Part shown: piece after piece, positions 1-7,361 of the stretch
Layout of the letters: each line of letters starts with the position of its first letter
Position numbering within the stretch: the stretch's first letter is position 1
Origin: Clostridium sp. MCC353
Lineage (GTDB): Bacteria > Bacillota > Clostridia > Lachnospirales > Lachnospiraceae
Length of the DNA: 64,000 bases
Direction of reading: 5' to 3'
Assembly (NCBI RefSeq): GCF_018785315.1
Contig: NZ_WQPN01000178.1
Span: 57,388 to 121,387, forward strand
The notes under the pieces: model-generated
What the model was told of the DNA's origin: nothing
The model's input: only the letters and a program-made list of their open reading frames with translations
The model's database searches: none
Position numbers and translations under genes: made by a program

Positions 1-183
1 GTACTTCTTGTTATTATTCTTAACGGTCGATATATAATTCAGCTCCAATAGCGTCTGAACAATCACAAACGCGCTGCTCTTTGCCATCCCCATCTCATTG
101 GCAATCTCCTGTAACGTAATCCCTTCCTTGCAGTCCGCAATTAACTGCAAAATCGCAAATGTTCGTTCCACTGTTCTGTTCAT
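1..183 (-). CDS. IclR-family transcriptional regulator, N-terminal part
   Basis: Reading the minus strand from the ATG at 183 gives 61 residues beginning MNRTVERTFAILQLIADC, then a winged helix-turn-helix (GITLQEIANEMGMAKSSAF) and LLELNYI. This is the usual IclR DNA-binding head: promoter scanning, LQEIA helix, then the recognition helix. The frame stays open to the window edge, so the effector-binding part lies outside. A purine-rich GGGGG sits about 7 bases before the ATG. IclR proteins usually repress catabolic genes and respond to small acids, but the target here is not visible. Confidence 0.8.
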   Translation of the reverse strand, partial: MNRTVERTFAILQLIADCKEGITLQEIANEMGMAKSSAFVIVQTLLELNYISTVKNNNKKY

Positions 184-432
184 TCTTTGTCCCCCGCGGT
201 TTATATATATAAACCAGATTCATGTTTATTATGTTTTAATTTTATTGCGTTCTCAGTATTCTGTCAATCTTTTTCAGATTTTCTTTCCGGCCCCCTGTTC
301 CGCTACGCTGCTGTTCACCTCGACACAGATATTTTCCCGGATGGCAGGTAAAAAAGAGCTGTTTATTTTACTGTTATAATAAGTAGATCAGCCATCTGAA
401 CTGTTAGCAAAAAAATAAAATAAGCAGTATTT

Positions 433-466
433 ATATCAGTAAATAAGTTGACTTTTTTACTGATAT
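433..466. promoter_or_regulatory. Perfect 11-bp inverted repeat over the toxin-antitoxin promoter
   Basis: ATATCAGTAAA (433-443) is repeated as its exact reverse complement at 456-466. The 12-bp spacer contains the -35 hexamer TTGACT (448-453). This is where an autoregulatory antitoxin or toxin-antitoxin complex would be expected to bind. Operator function is inferred from position and symmetry. Confidence 0.6.
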
Positions 467-476
467 TTCGTATACT
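448..476 (+). promoter_or_regulatory. Sigma-A promoter of the toxin-antitoxin operon
   Basis: TTGACT (448-453), a 17-bp spacer and TATACT (471-476) form a near-consensus vegetative promoter. The start codon at 497 is 20 bp further on, so the leader is very short. The rest of 184-447 is AT-rich and holds no gene that I can support. Confidence 0.7.
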
Positions 477-496
477 GTAGTAAAGAGGTGATGATT

Positions 497-817
497 ATGA
501 GTATTAGAAGTGTGATCGAAAACACAATCCCCATTTCCTTGTTCAACCGCGGATTAGCCGGGAAAATCTTTGAGGAAGTAAAACGCCATGGCGCCAAAGT
601 TGTGATGAAAAACAACTCCCCGGAATGTGTCCTCCTTTCTCCTGAAGAATACATCCGACTTCTGGATGAGGTTAACGATGCAAGGCTTTTAGCCGCTGCA
701 GCACAACGTATGTCCACGTTCAATCCCTCCACTGTTATCTCCCAGGAACAGGTGGATCGGGAATTTGGATTCAGCCCTGCCGACTATGAAGAAACGGATG
801 ACATTGAATTTGAATGA
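497..817 (+). CDS. Type II antitoxin, Phd/YefM-like
   Basis: A 106-residue acidic protein (MSIRSVIENTIPISLFNRGLAG...). The N-terminal half has the Phd/YefM pattern: a beta strand, then KIFEEVKRHGAKVVMKNNSPECVLLSPEEYIRLLDE, as in antitoxins whose N-terminus binds DNA. The acidic tail (DYEETDDIEFE) would wrap the toxin. The ATG at 497 is preferred over an in-frame GTG at 488 because AGAGGTG (484-490) lies 6 bp before 497. The stop overlaps the toxin start by ATGA, which is typical of toxin-antitoxin coupling. An inverted repeat lies over its promoter. Confidence 0.8.
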   Translation: MSIRSVIENTIPISLFNRGLAGKIFEEVKRHGAKVVMKNNSPECVLLSPEEYIRLLDEVNDARLLAAAAQRMSTFNPSTVISQEQVDREFGFSPADYEETDDIEFE

Positions 818-1143
818 GCTGGGATGTCAAATACCTTCCTGAAGCCCTTGAAGACCTCCGCAGGCTGGATGGCAGCCAGAAAATCCTGATTCGGAAAGCG
901 ATTCAGAAAGTCTGTACAAATCCATTGCCGGAAAGCGAAGGCGGCTACGGAAAACTCCTGGGGAACAAAAATAACACCAATCTCTCCGGCTTTTTAAAAA
1001 TTAAGCTGCGAGGCGCCGGACTTCGTATTGTCTACCATCTCATCCGGCATGACGATGAGATGCTGGTTATCGTAATCGGCGCACGGGAAGACGATGAAGT
1101 CTATGAGATCGCACAAAAACGTATTCTTAAACATGATTTATAG
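814..1143 (+). CDS. Type II toxin, RelE/ParE-like
   Basis: A 109-residue basic protein. It has the RelE/ParE fold order: MSWDVKYLPEALEDLRRLD, two helices, then LRGAGLRIVYHLIRHDDEMLVIVIGAREDDEVYEIAQKRI. The paired motifs GAGLRIVY and the final GARE...VYEIAQKR are usual in RelE ribosome-dependent mRNA interferases. Which toxic activity applies, RelE cleavage or ParE gyrase inhibition, cannot be settled by reading. It is translated by coupling to the antitoxin (4-bp overlap). Its TAG stop (1141-1143) lies inside the left target duplication of a mini-palindrome element. Confidence 0.8.
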   Translation: MSWDVKYLPEALEDLRRLDGSQKILIRKAIQKVCTNPLPESEGGYGKLLGNKNNTNLSGFLKIKLRGAGLRIVYHLIRHDDEMLVIVIGAREDDEVYEIAQKRILKHDL

Positions 1144-1181
1144 GTAACCGTTCAGACAGGCCCGAACTGTTACATTTATAG
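1136..1181. mobile_element. Mini palindromic element A with 8-bp target duplication
   Basis: A 30-bp palindrome (1144-1173) starts GTAACCGTTC and ends GAACTGTTAC. It is flanked by the perfect 8-bp direct repeat ATTTATAG at 1136-1143 and 1174-1181. The ends GTAA...TTAC and the 8-bp duplication match what is known of the IS66 transposase family. The unit is far too short to code. It sits immediately after the toxin stop codon, so it could also serve as a weak hairpin at the transcript end. Confidence 0.65.
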
Positions 1182-1252
1182 TAATATTTTAAGAAGCATT
1201 GTCTTCAAAAACATTGTACATAAACAGGTACATGATAAACAGGATTTTCCAC

Positions 1253-1281
1253 TTGAATATTTCTTGTTTATAGTATAAAAT
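1253..1281 (+). promoter_or_regulatory. Probable ferredoxin promoter
   Basis: TTGAAT (1253-1258), 17 bp, TAAAAT (1276-1281), then AAGGAGG (1303-1309) and the ATG at 1319. The stretch 1182-1252 holds no gene. Confidence 0.45.
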
Positions 1282-1318
1282 AAACACAAATGTATAGAAT
1301 ATAAGGAGGTAATTTATT

Positions 1319-1489
1319 ATGGCATATGTAATTAGTGATTCTTGCGTTAGCTGTGGTGCTTGCGCTGGCGAATGTCCAGTAAGCGCTATTTCTGAAGGAG
1401 ATGGACAGTACGTTATCGATGCTGATACCTGTATCGACTGCGGTACTTGTGCAGCTACATGCCCAACAGGCGCTATTAGCGAGGGCTAA
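1319..1489 (+). CDS. 2[4Fe-4S] clostridial-type ferredoxin
   Basis: Reading from the ATG at 1319 gives a 56-residue protein, MAYVISDSCVSCGACAGECP..., ending AISEG. Two CxxCxxCxxxCP motifs (CVSCGACAGECP and CIDCGTCAATCP) bind two [4Fe-4S] clusters. Length and symmetry match soluble clostridial ferredoxins, which carry low-potential electrons between pyruvate:ferredoxin oxidoreductase, hydrogenase and Rnf/Nfn-type enzymes. A strong AAGGAGG ribosome site lies 9 bp upstream and a clean terminator follows, so it is a single-gene unit, as is common for an abundant ferredoxin. Confidence 0.95.
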   Translation: MAYVISDSCVSCGACAGECPVSAISEGDGQYVIDADTCIDCGTCAATCPTGAISEG

Positions 1490-1505
1490 TGGGATTTTAG
1501 AATAC

Positions 1506-1547
1506 ATAGATGCCTCTTCCATACAGGGAGAGGCATCTATTTTTTTG
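1506..1547 (+). terminator. Rho-independent terminator after ferredoxin
   Basis: A perfect 12-bp stem (1506-1517 with 1529-1540, AGATGCCTCT arm), an 11-nt loop and seven T. Confidence 0.9.
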
Positions 1548-1642
1548 ACAGACATGCTGTTTCGCTCTGGCGTACATCCCTATGTCTTCATGCCCTTGCA
1601 TACATAAGCGTCAATGAAACTTTCACAGAGAAATTCCATATA

Positions 1643-1679
1643 ATATCATGGTAACCGTTCTGAACAGTTACATATCATG
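1643..1679. mobile_element. Mini palindromic element B with 8-bp target duplication
   Basis: A 21-bp palindrome (1651-1671), GTAACCGTTC-T-GAACAGTTAC, is flanked by the perfect direct repeat ATATCATG at 1643-1650 and 1672-1679. It has the same ends as copies A and C but a shorter centre. It lies 20 bp upstream of the C26 hydrolase start, in its leader. Confidence 0.65.
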
Positions 1680-1698
1680 AAGAAATGAGGTTATTCAT

Positions 1699-2418
1699 AT
1701 GGCAGTAAAACCAATTATCGGCATCACGCCTTCCCATGATACGGCCAAAGATGATTTGACCATGCGTCCCACCTACCTGAGGGCGGTTAAGGATGCCGGA
1801 GCGATCCCCCTTGTTTTTCCTTTAGAAGCGTCTGATGAGGATTTAGACCAGCTTCTCGGCCTTGTGGACGGAGTTCTTTTTACCGGCGGTCCCGATGTCC
1901 ACCCCTCCTATTTCGGAGAACCGACACACTTAAACTGCGGCGATGTATCTCCGCTGAGGGATAAATTGGAATTAGCCCTCCTTCCCAAAGTGCTGAATGC
2001 AAAAAAGCCGGTCCTCGGCATCTGCCGCGGAATCCAGCTTTTAAACATCGGTTTAGGCGGAACCATTTATCAGGACATTCCCAGCCAGACTTCACCGGAA
2101 TTCCCAATTGCCCACCGCCAGCCATTTTACTACACCAATTATTCCCACTCAGTTTCCGTTGAAAAGGGATCTTTACTGGCTTCTATCTGCGGCAGCGATG
2201 AAATTCAGGTAAACAGCATGCATCACCAGGCCATTAAAGATACCGCCCCCTCCCTCACCGTGACCGGATATGCCCCCGACGGGCTGATCGAGGCTGTAGA
2301 GATGAAAGATTACCCCTATTTTGTGGCGGTCCAATGGCATCCTGAGTATTTATACCCATTCAATGAAGCGGCAAAAAACCTGTTCAATTCCTTCGTGGAC
2401 GCATGCCGTAAAAGCTGA
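1699..2418 (+). CDS. Class I glutamine amidotransferase-like gamma-glutamyl hydrolase (peptidase C26)
   Basis: A 239-residue cytoplasmic protein of the PuuD / C26 type, which hydrolyses gamma-glutamyl amides such as gamma-glutamyl-GABA. The nucleophile elbow is at VLGICRGIQLLNIGLGG (Cys about residue 108), and the catalytic His/Glu pair is VQWHPE near residue 214. The N-terminal PIIGITPSHD and the GGPDVHPSYF loop fit the family. There is no synthetase partner domain, so it is a stand-alone hydrolase. The exact substrate is unknown because no putrescine-pathway genes are nearby. It ends in a terminator shared with the convergent MerR gene. Confidence 0.85.
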   Translation: MAVKPIIGITPSHDTAKDDLTMRPTYLRAVKDAGAIPLVFPLEASDEDLDQLLGLVDGVLFTGGPDVHPSYFGEPTHLNCGDVSPLRDKLELALLPKVLNAKKPVLGICRGIQLLNIGLGGTIYQDIPSQTSPEFPIAHRQPFYYTNYSHSVSVEKGSLLASICGSDEIQVNSMHHQAIKDTAPSLTVTGYAPDGLIEAVEMKDYPYFVAVQWHPEYLYPFNEAAKNLFNSFVDACRKS

Positions 2419-2446
2419 TCTGAGTTTCCTCAAATCAGCTTTTTTA
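2410..2446. terminator. Bidirectional terminator between C26 hydrolase and MerR gene
   Basis: AAAGCTGAT...ATCAGCTTTTTT hairpin with one internal mismatch. It overlaps the hydrolase stop and ends beside the last codons of the convergent gene, with A and T tracts on opposite sides. Confidence 0.75.
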
Positions 2447-3080
2447 TATTCCGTCCAAAGCGTTTTTTCTTAAAAAATGGAATCTTGGAAGCGGCCGCTT
2501 CACTGCGTCCACGGTTGTCCTTCTGATAGGTGCGGATGATTTCGTCCAACTGTTTGAAACGCTCGTCCTCTTTCTCGTCCTTCACCCGCATCAGATATTC
2601 CAGCTCTTTTAAAACCTTATCCCCCACCATGCAGCTCACGTCCTGGGAAAGCTTCTCATTATTGGCTTCTATGGCCCGTCCGATTACCTGGTTCATAATC
2701 TGCTGGAACTGTTCCATTTTTTCCTCTGCCGTCATGCTCTGAAGGCCGCCTTCGCCCGGGGCGCTGAGGCTTGTCTCCATTGCGGTCTCTTTTAACACCT
2801 CCGTCATATCCTGTTCCAATAAATCGTCAGTGATCTGACTATCTTTATGCTCGTCCATAATCCGGTCAAGAGCAGTTTTAATCGCTTTCAGTTGATATCC
2901 TTTTTCTTTCAGCTCCTTGATCTGGCGGAACAGGCGAATATGTAATTCCGTATAATAGCGGTGTCCCATATCATTTCTCGGAATCTCAAGTCCTAATTCA
3001 TCTTCCCAGTAACGAAGCACGTGCGCCTCTACATCCACTTTTTTTGATGCATCCGATATTAAATAATGTATCTCATCCAT
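2430..3080 (-). CDS. MerR-family helix-turn-helix regulator
   Basis: A 216-residue protein starting MDEIHYLISDASKKVDVEAHVLRYWEDELGL. Residues 5-75 are the MerR winged helix: the DNA-binding helix, the YWEDE motif, the wing with GHRYYTE, then IKELKEKGYQLKAIK. The rest is acidic and helical, with a coiled-coil stretch and a basic tail (FFKKKRFGRNIKK), and has no Cys metal site. I chose 3080 rather than an upstream ATG because AGGAGAGG precedes it by 6 bp. The ligand is unknown. It faces away from the promoter of the 3335 gene. Confidence 0.75.
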   Translation of the reverse strand: MDEIHYLISDASKKVDVEAHVLRYWEDELGLEIPRNDMGHRYYTELHIRLFRQIKELKEKGYQLKAIKTALDRIMDEHKDSQITDDLLEQDMTEVLKETAMETSLSAPGEGGLQSMTAEEKMEQFQQIMNQVIGRAIEANNEKLSQDVSCMVGDKVLKELEYLMRVKDEKEDERFKQLDEIIRTYQKDNRGRSEAAASKIPFFKKKRFGRNIKKLI

Positions 3081-3229
3081 AGCTAATCCTCTCCTCTTGC
3101 TCCTATCCAGATGGCAAAAATGATCATTACCACTGAAATATACTTGTTTACTTATATCATATGCCTTGATAATTAAGATTATGCTGAAAACATTACTTAA
3201 TTTCATAATTTTTTTGTGTCATTGGCAAA

Positions 3230-3258
3230 TTGACTTTTCTTCCGCCAAACTTTAAAAT
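3230..3258 (+). promoter_or_regulatory. Sigma-A promoter of the 105-residue orphan gene
   Basis: TTGACT (3230-3235), 17-bp spacer, TAAAAT (3253-3258). It lies 76 bp before the ATG at 3335. Confidence 0.6.
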
Positions 3259-3334
3259 TTCTGTTAACAGCACAGGATGGCATAATAGTATTATCAGCAC
3301 GCCGTATGAACGGCAGAATAAGAGGAGAATTATT

Positions 3335-3652
3335 ATGATCAGAACTTTTGCAAAATGCGGAAACACCATGGAAAGAATACACTTCCTCCAATCTTTGAAG
3401 GAAGAAGAATATACGCTGGATGACCTTCACAATCTCTGTGATATCATGTCTTTCGAAGCCGGCGCTTTAGCCAAAGAATCGCTCAAAAAGGCCATGATTG
3501 ATGAACTGAAGGCGAGAATTGTCGCCGAGGGATATGAGGCAGAGAAAATAAGCCGCAGGATCAGCGGTTTGGATGAGGAATTACCATATGTCAAAACAGG
3601 AATTCAGCAGTTAAATCCTGATCTGATGTTGATTCCCAACAGCAGCTTTTAA
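3335..3652 (+). CDS. Hypothetical 105-residue helical protein
   Basis: Starts MIRTFAKCGNTMERIHFLQSL after AGAGGAG (3321-3327). It is soluble and mostly helical: a DDLHNLCDIMSFEAGALAKESLKKAMIDELKARI stretch, then EGYEAEKISRRISGLDEELPYVK. There are no transmembrane or signal segments and no known motif that I recognise. A good promoter, ribosome site and following hairpins support it as a real single gene. Function unknown. Confidence 0.6.
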   Translation: MIRTFAKCGNTMERIHFLQSLKEEEYTLDDLHNLCDIMSFEAGALAKESLKKAMIDELKARIVAEGYEAEKISRRISGLDEELPYVKTGIQQLNPDLMLIPNSSF

Positions 3653-3679
3653 GCAGAAGCTGCCGCACCAGATCAAGAA

Positions 3680-3803
3680 AGAATCCCGCTCGCGGGATTC
3701 TCCGCCTGCGGCGGGTCGCTTCAGCGACATAATTCCCCGCCGCCGTAGTGCGATCCTGCCCGGAGGGCTTTTTTATTTCATAGGATGAACTTTCCTATGA
3801 AAT
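3680..3803. repeat. Cluster of four small hairpins after the orphan gene
   Basis: Back-to-back palindromes: an AGAATCCCGC stem (3680-3701), CCGCC...GGCGG (3702-3714), GTCGCTTCAGCGAC (3716-3729), then a GC-rich stretch ending in a T run (3769-3774). Finally there is an 11-bp stem ATTTCATAGGA (3775-3785) with 3793-3803. It acts at least as a transcription stop. The dense, GC-rich hairpins resemble dispersed REP-like sequence, but no second copy is in the window. Confidence 0.5.
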
Positions 3804-3805
3804 GA

Positions 3806-3850
3806 AAAAGCGGGTGCCGCACCAAATGACCGGTGCGGCACCCACTTTAT
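3806..3850 (-). terminator. Terminator after the nucleotidyltransferase gene
   Basis: GGGTGCCGCACC pairs with GGTGCGGCACCC across an 8-nt loop. On the minus strand it is followed by a T run (GCTTTTTC). Confidence 0.8.
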
Positions 3851-3915
3851 ATTATTCATGTTCTAACAGGGAGTTATCTGCTCCGCTTCGGCCTCTCCGG
3901 CCATTTAAACACGCC

Positions 3916-4821
3916 TTAGTAAACTCCATCCGCTATCAATTTCTTAATGGCATTTACCACTGCTTCTTTATCTTCTTTATAAGTGACGCCAAACCACTTA
4001 TCCAAAGTTTCCAGCACTGCTACCTTGGCACGGCCTGATTTTACCATTCCGTCGATGATGCTGGGGAGGAGATACTCTGATTTCAAATCGCCCTCCTTCT
4101 GGTTGTCCAGAAATTCCTTAAAACCGTCTTCCAGTTCATCTAAAAACTTAGGCGGAAGGCCCCACATGTTCATGGACACATGCTGGTTGGGGCTGATTAA
4201 AACAGGATTGCCGTCCACATCCGTTGCGAACAGGCCATTGCCCTTCATCTCGATATTGTAGGTTTCCGTAACATCCTTTAAGCTGCCGTCCTCGTTAAGC
4301 ACACACACGCCTCTGGTTACACCGCCATTTTCACTCAGGGTATTGGATAAAATGAATCCGCCCATGCAGATATCATAGATCTCACTGTCCACATCCATCT
4401 CCTGGGAAAGATACTGATGAATCTTCTTAAACCCTTCTTTACCATAATAGTCATCCGCGTTAATCACTAAAAATGGTTCCTTAACCACGCCTTTCACGCA
4501 GAGGACTGCCTGTCCGGTTCCCCATGGTTTGGTTCTTCCTTCCGGTTTTTTATAACCGTTTGGCAGGTCGTCCAACTCCTGGAACACATACTCAACGGAA
4601 GCGATCTTCTCGATTCTCTGTCCGATAATCTCCTTAAAATCTTTTTCCAAGTCCTTACGGATTATAAACACAATTTTATTAAATCCTGCCTCCAGCGCGT
4701 CATGGATGGAATAGTCCATAATGATCTCACCATTTGGTCCCACCGGCTCCAATTGCTTGATGCCGCCGCCAAACCTGCTGCCGATTCCGGCTGCCATAAT
4801 TACCAATGCCGTATCTTTCAT
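3916..4821 (-). CDS. Sugar-phosphate nucleotidyltransferase (NTP_transferase fold)
   Basis: A 301-residue enzyme starting MKDTALVIMAAGIGSRFGGG. The N-terminal AAGIGSRFGGGIKQLEPVG is the glycine-rich nucleotide and pyrophosphate loop of the GalU/RmlA superfamily. FLVINADDYYG carries the metal-binding Asp pair around residue 120. It would join a sugar-1-phosphate to a nucleoside triphosphate, or act as a related bacterial cytidylyl/uridylyl transferase. It lacks the longer GalU C-terminus, so the exact sugar is open. An in-frame GTG at 4827 is an alternative start, with AGGAG placed between the two options. A terminator follows at 3806. Confidence 0.75.
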   Translation of the reverse strand: MKDTALVIMAAGIGSRFGGGIKQLEPVGPNGEIIMDYSIHDALEAGFNKIVFIIRKDLEKDFKEIIGQRIEKIASVEYVFQELDDLPNGYKKPEGRTKPWGTGQAVLCVKGVVKEPFLVINADDYYGKEGFKKIHQYLSQEMDVDSEIYDICMGGFILSNTLSENGGVTRGVCVLNEDGSLKDVTETYNIEMKGNGLFATDVDGNPVLISPNQHVSMNMWGLPPKFLDELEDGFKEFLDNQKEGDLKSEYLLPSIIDGMVKSGRAKVAVLETLDKWFGVTYKEDKEAVVNAIKKLIADGVY

Positions 4822-4892
4822 AATCACCGTTCTCCTGTATTCATTTAATCTGAATACAATATAGCATAACCGGTGTAAAAAATCAAACTCCC

Positions 4893-7106
4893 CTATGGCT
4901 CATGTCCGAAAAAAGTCATTAATTCGTCAAACTCCATGGGGGCCGGAGCATTCTCATAGGCGTCCCAAAGACGGCCCGCCAGCCGCTCCCAGACATCCTG
5001 GCTCACCTCCACATCCCGGCAGCCATCTGCGCTTACGTAATAATACGTTTTGTATTCGTTCCTGGTGTCATCCCATTGGCTTCTGTTTTCAAAACCTGCC
5101 GATTCCCAGTTTCCGTTCCTGTCCTCAAAAGAGTAAAAATACATGTCCTTGTTGGCAATACATGGGTTGTGGGCGTAGATCTGTCCCGCCCCCATCAGAT
5201 AGGTATAGCTGCTGTTGCCATAATCCAGATACAGGCAGACCCGGTCTTCCTCCGGTATATATTTAAATCCGTAAACGCCCATATACCGTACCATCAATTC
5301 AGGGAATCCGTCCCCTTCATAATCCATATAATAATATCTGGAATCCTGTTTTAATACCTGAGACAGAAATGTTTTCTCATCCAGATAATCCATATTCAGG
5401 ACATAAGGGTAATAAAGCTCCTCGTACTCCAATGATCTGAATTTCCTGCAAAACACCGGCCTCTGACCAGTGACCGCTTGATAAAACGCTTCCCTGTATT
5501 TCTTGTCCGCCTCGGAATCTATGAAAGAAGGCTCCAATGGGTACTCTCTTATGCTGAAATCCATATTTTCTATGGTTTCACAGACCCGGCGGCGGATTTC
5601 CTCCGAATCTGCACTGTCCTCCCGGGCGTGGTTTCCCTGGGGCTCATTCTCGTGTGCCTGGTCCCCTTGGGCCTGGTTCTCCTGGCCCTGGTTCCCCTGG
5701 CCCTGGTTCCCCTGGCCCTGATTCCCCTGGCCCTGATTCCCCTCCTCATACCCATCATACCCGGATTCATCCCCTTCGCCTTCCTCACCGTTAGCCAGGA
5801 ACCGGGAATCTGCAATATACAAATCCTGCGTACTTTCGCTCCATTTCAGGATCGTACATGCGCTGCCCAGACTGTCGGCTCTTCCCCATAGGTATGAATA
5901 CTGGGCCATCATAATTTCATATACCCCGTCCCCATCCGTATCCACAGGCTTGAAGATAAAGAAACAGGGATCCGGGTCCAGCAAATCCGCCTGGTTGCGT
6001 TCCCGGCCTTTGCCTGTAAGATTCCCATCCTCATCATAATAAGGGCTGTCCTTTAAATCACTGTGTACAAATGACGTCTGTGAGCCGGTATATCCGTTAT
6101 TCACGGTGCAGACATAATCTTCCGACATATGAAGGCCAAAACCCGTATCAAATATTTGGCCTGTTTCATCATCCGGATTCCTAAACAGCGTTTTAAGGGC
6201 ATTCTCTTCATCCAGTTGATAAACCGCCGACTGATAAAAACCAGCCCCTCCGGTTATGCTGACACAGTGATTGGCCAATATCTCCTCCACTCCATCCCCT
6301 GTAATATCCGCCAGAAAGTACTCATCTTCATAAGAACCTTCACTCATCCCCCTGGCATAAATACTGCCGCCGGTACAGACTGCAATCACAGGGATACCGC
6401 AGATAGGGCTGTCTAAAAACATAGCTCTGAGGCAGACGATATCCACATCTTTTCCCTCTGCTGTCCTCATTTTCATCTCCCTGGCTGTCTCTATAAAAGG
6501 GATTGTGGATTCGTCATACCCCAGGGCTTCTGCCGCTGCTGCCTTTATAGGATCATGACCCGTAAATGTCTCCTGCGGCGTATACATGGTGGAGATAAAT
6601 TTTAATATCATACCGTCATCCGGCCAGACCACGAGGTAAGTCTGGGAGCCGGGACGTTTATAATATACCGCATCTTTCGGAATCTCCCATGTAAAAGACG
6701 AGGTCTGCAAATCCTCCCACCACCGGCTGTCAACCTGCCCGGGCAGTATTTTCTTCATGCCCTCTGTCCACAAAGGGATATCTTTCTCCTCTACTTGCAG
6801 CGCAGCCCGGATCTCCCAGTCCGATGGCCCGGGAACCATTCCCCGGGAATTGTCCTGATAAACAATATGATACTCCGCCTCCGTTACATCAGAAGGCATA
6901 TCCATATATTTCCGAAGAAACCCCAGCTTTTCATCCTTGTTTTCAAACTCTGTGCTCCTGGTGTCTGTGGTATAGCTGTCCTGTTCTGCCGACAGGCGCT
7001 GCCGGTCAGTCCCGGCAGCGCCTGTTGAATGGCCGTCTCCGCATGCCTGGGAGAGGAAAGCTAAAACCAGCATTGCACCGAGCAGCCAAATATTACGTTT
7101 CCGCAT
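4893..7106 (-). CDS. Large secreted lipoprotein with Gln/Gly/Asn repeats
   Basis: A 737-residue protein. The N-terminus MRKRNIWLLGAMLVLAFLSQAC is a lipoprotein signal with lipobox LSQA-C, so it is anchored outside the membrane. Aspartate-rich turns such as DITGDGVEE, DTDGDGVYE and DYEGDGFPE resemble calcium-binding FG-GAP/VCBS repeats, as in integrin-type propellers. Around residues 450-500 lies a low-complexity linker of NQGQG and NQAQG units encoded by 15-bp tandem repeats. No enzyme motif is recognised. It is a lone gene whose product may bind surface ligands or cell wall. An AAGGGA ribosome site precedes the start. Confidence 0.65.
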   Translation of the reverse strand: MRKRNIWLLGAMLVLAFLSQACGDGHSTGAAGTDRQRLSAEQDSYTTDTRSTEFENKDEKLGFLRKYMDMPSDVTEAEYHIVYQDNSRGMVPGPSDWEIRAALQVEEKDIPLWTEGMKKILPGQVDSRWWEDLQTSSFTWEIPKDAVYYKRPGSQTYLVVWPDDGMILKFISTMYTPQETFTGHDPIKAAAAEALGYDESTIPFIETAREMKMRTAEGKDVDIVCLRAMFLDSPICGIPVIAVCTGGSIYARGMSEGSYEDEYFLADITGDGVEEILANHCVSITGGAGFYQSAVYQLDEENALKTLFRNPDDETGQIFDTGFGLHMSEDYVCTVNNGYTGSQTSFVHSDLKDSPYYDEDGNLTGKGRERNQADLLDPDPCFFIFKPVDTDGDGVYEIMMAQYSYLWGRADSLGSACTILKWSESTQDLYIADSRFLANGEEGEGDESGYDGYEEGNQGQGNQGQGNQGQGNQGQENQAQGDQAHENEPQGNHAREDSADSEEIRRRVCETIENMDFSIREYPLEPSFIDSEADKKYREAFYQAVTGQRPVFCRKFRSLEYEELYYPYVLNMDYLDEKTFLSQVLKQDSRYYYMDYEGDGFPELMVRYMGVYGFKYIPEEDRVCLYLDYGNSSYTYLMGAGQIYAHNPCIANKDMYFYSFEDRNGNWESAGFENRSQWDDTRNEYKTYYYVSADGCRDVEVSQDVWERLAGRLWDAYENAPAPMEFDELMTFFGHEP
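5655..5742. repeat. 15-bp tandem repeat inside the lipoprotein gene
   Basis: About five to six units of CCTGGTTCCCCTGGC-type sequence encode NQGQG on the minus strand. Central units are identical or nearly so, which makes them prone to length change in steps of five residues without loss of frame. Confidence 0.8.
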
Positions 7107-7361
7107 ATCCGTCCCTTTCTATGATCTGCCGTTTTCTTTTATCATACCATAAAATGGGAAAGGGCTGGGATATTTTCATAGTTGGGATGGTTTTACGGAT
7201 CCAGCGTCCCATCTGGCAGAAAAAATGCCCCCTGTAGATTCATATATAGCTTTTATCTAAAATATCTCTTCTCTGGTTTATCCCTCTCCAAATCTGTCAA
7301 TACTTGCTAAAAGACAAATACATCAATCACCAGCCGGGCGCACCGGCTGACTGGAGGTAAT

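Noticed and set aside
98..379. 93-residue plus-strand frame at the window start
   Set aside because: It is antisense to a clear IclR helix-turn-helix and has no ribosome site.
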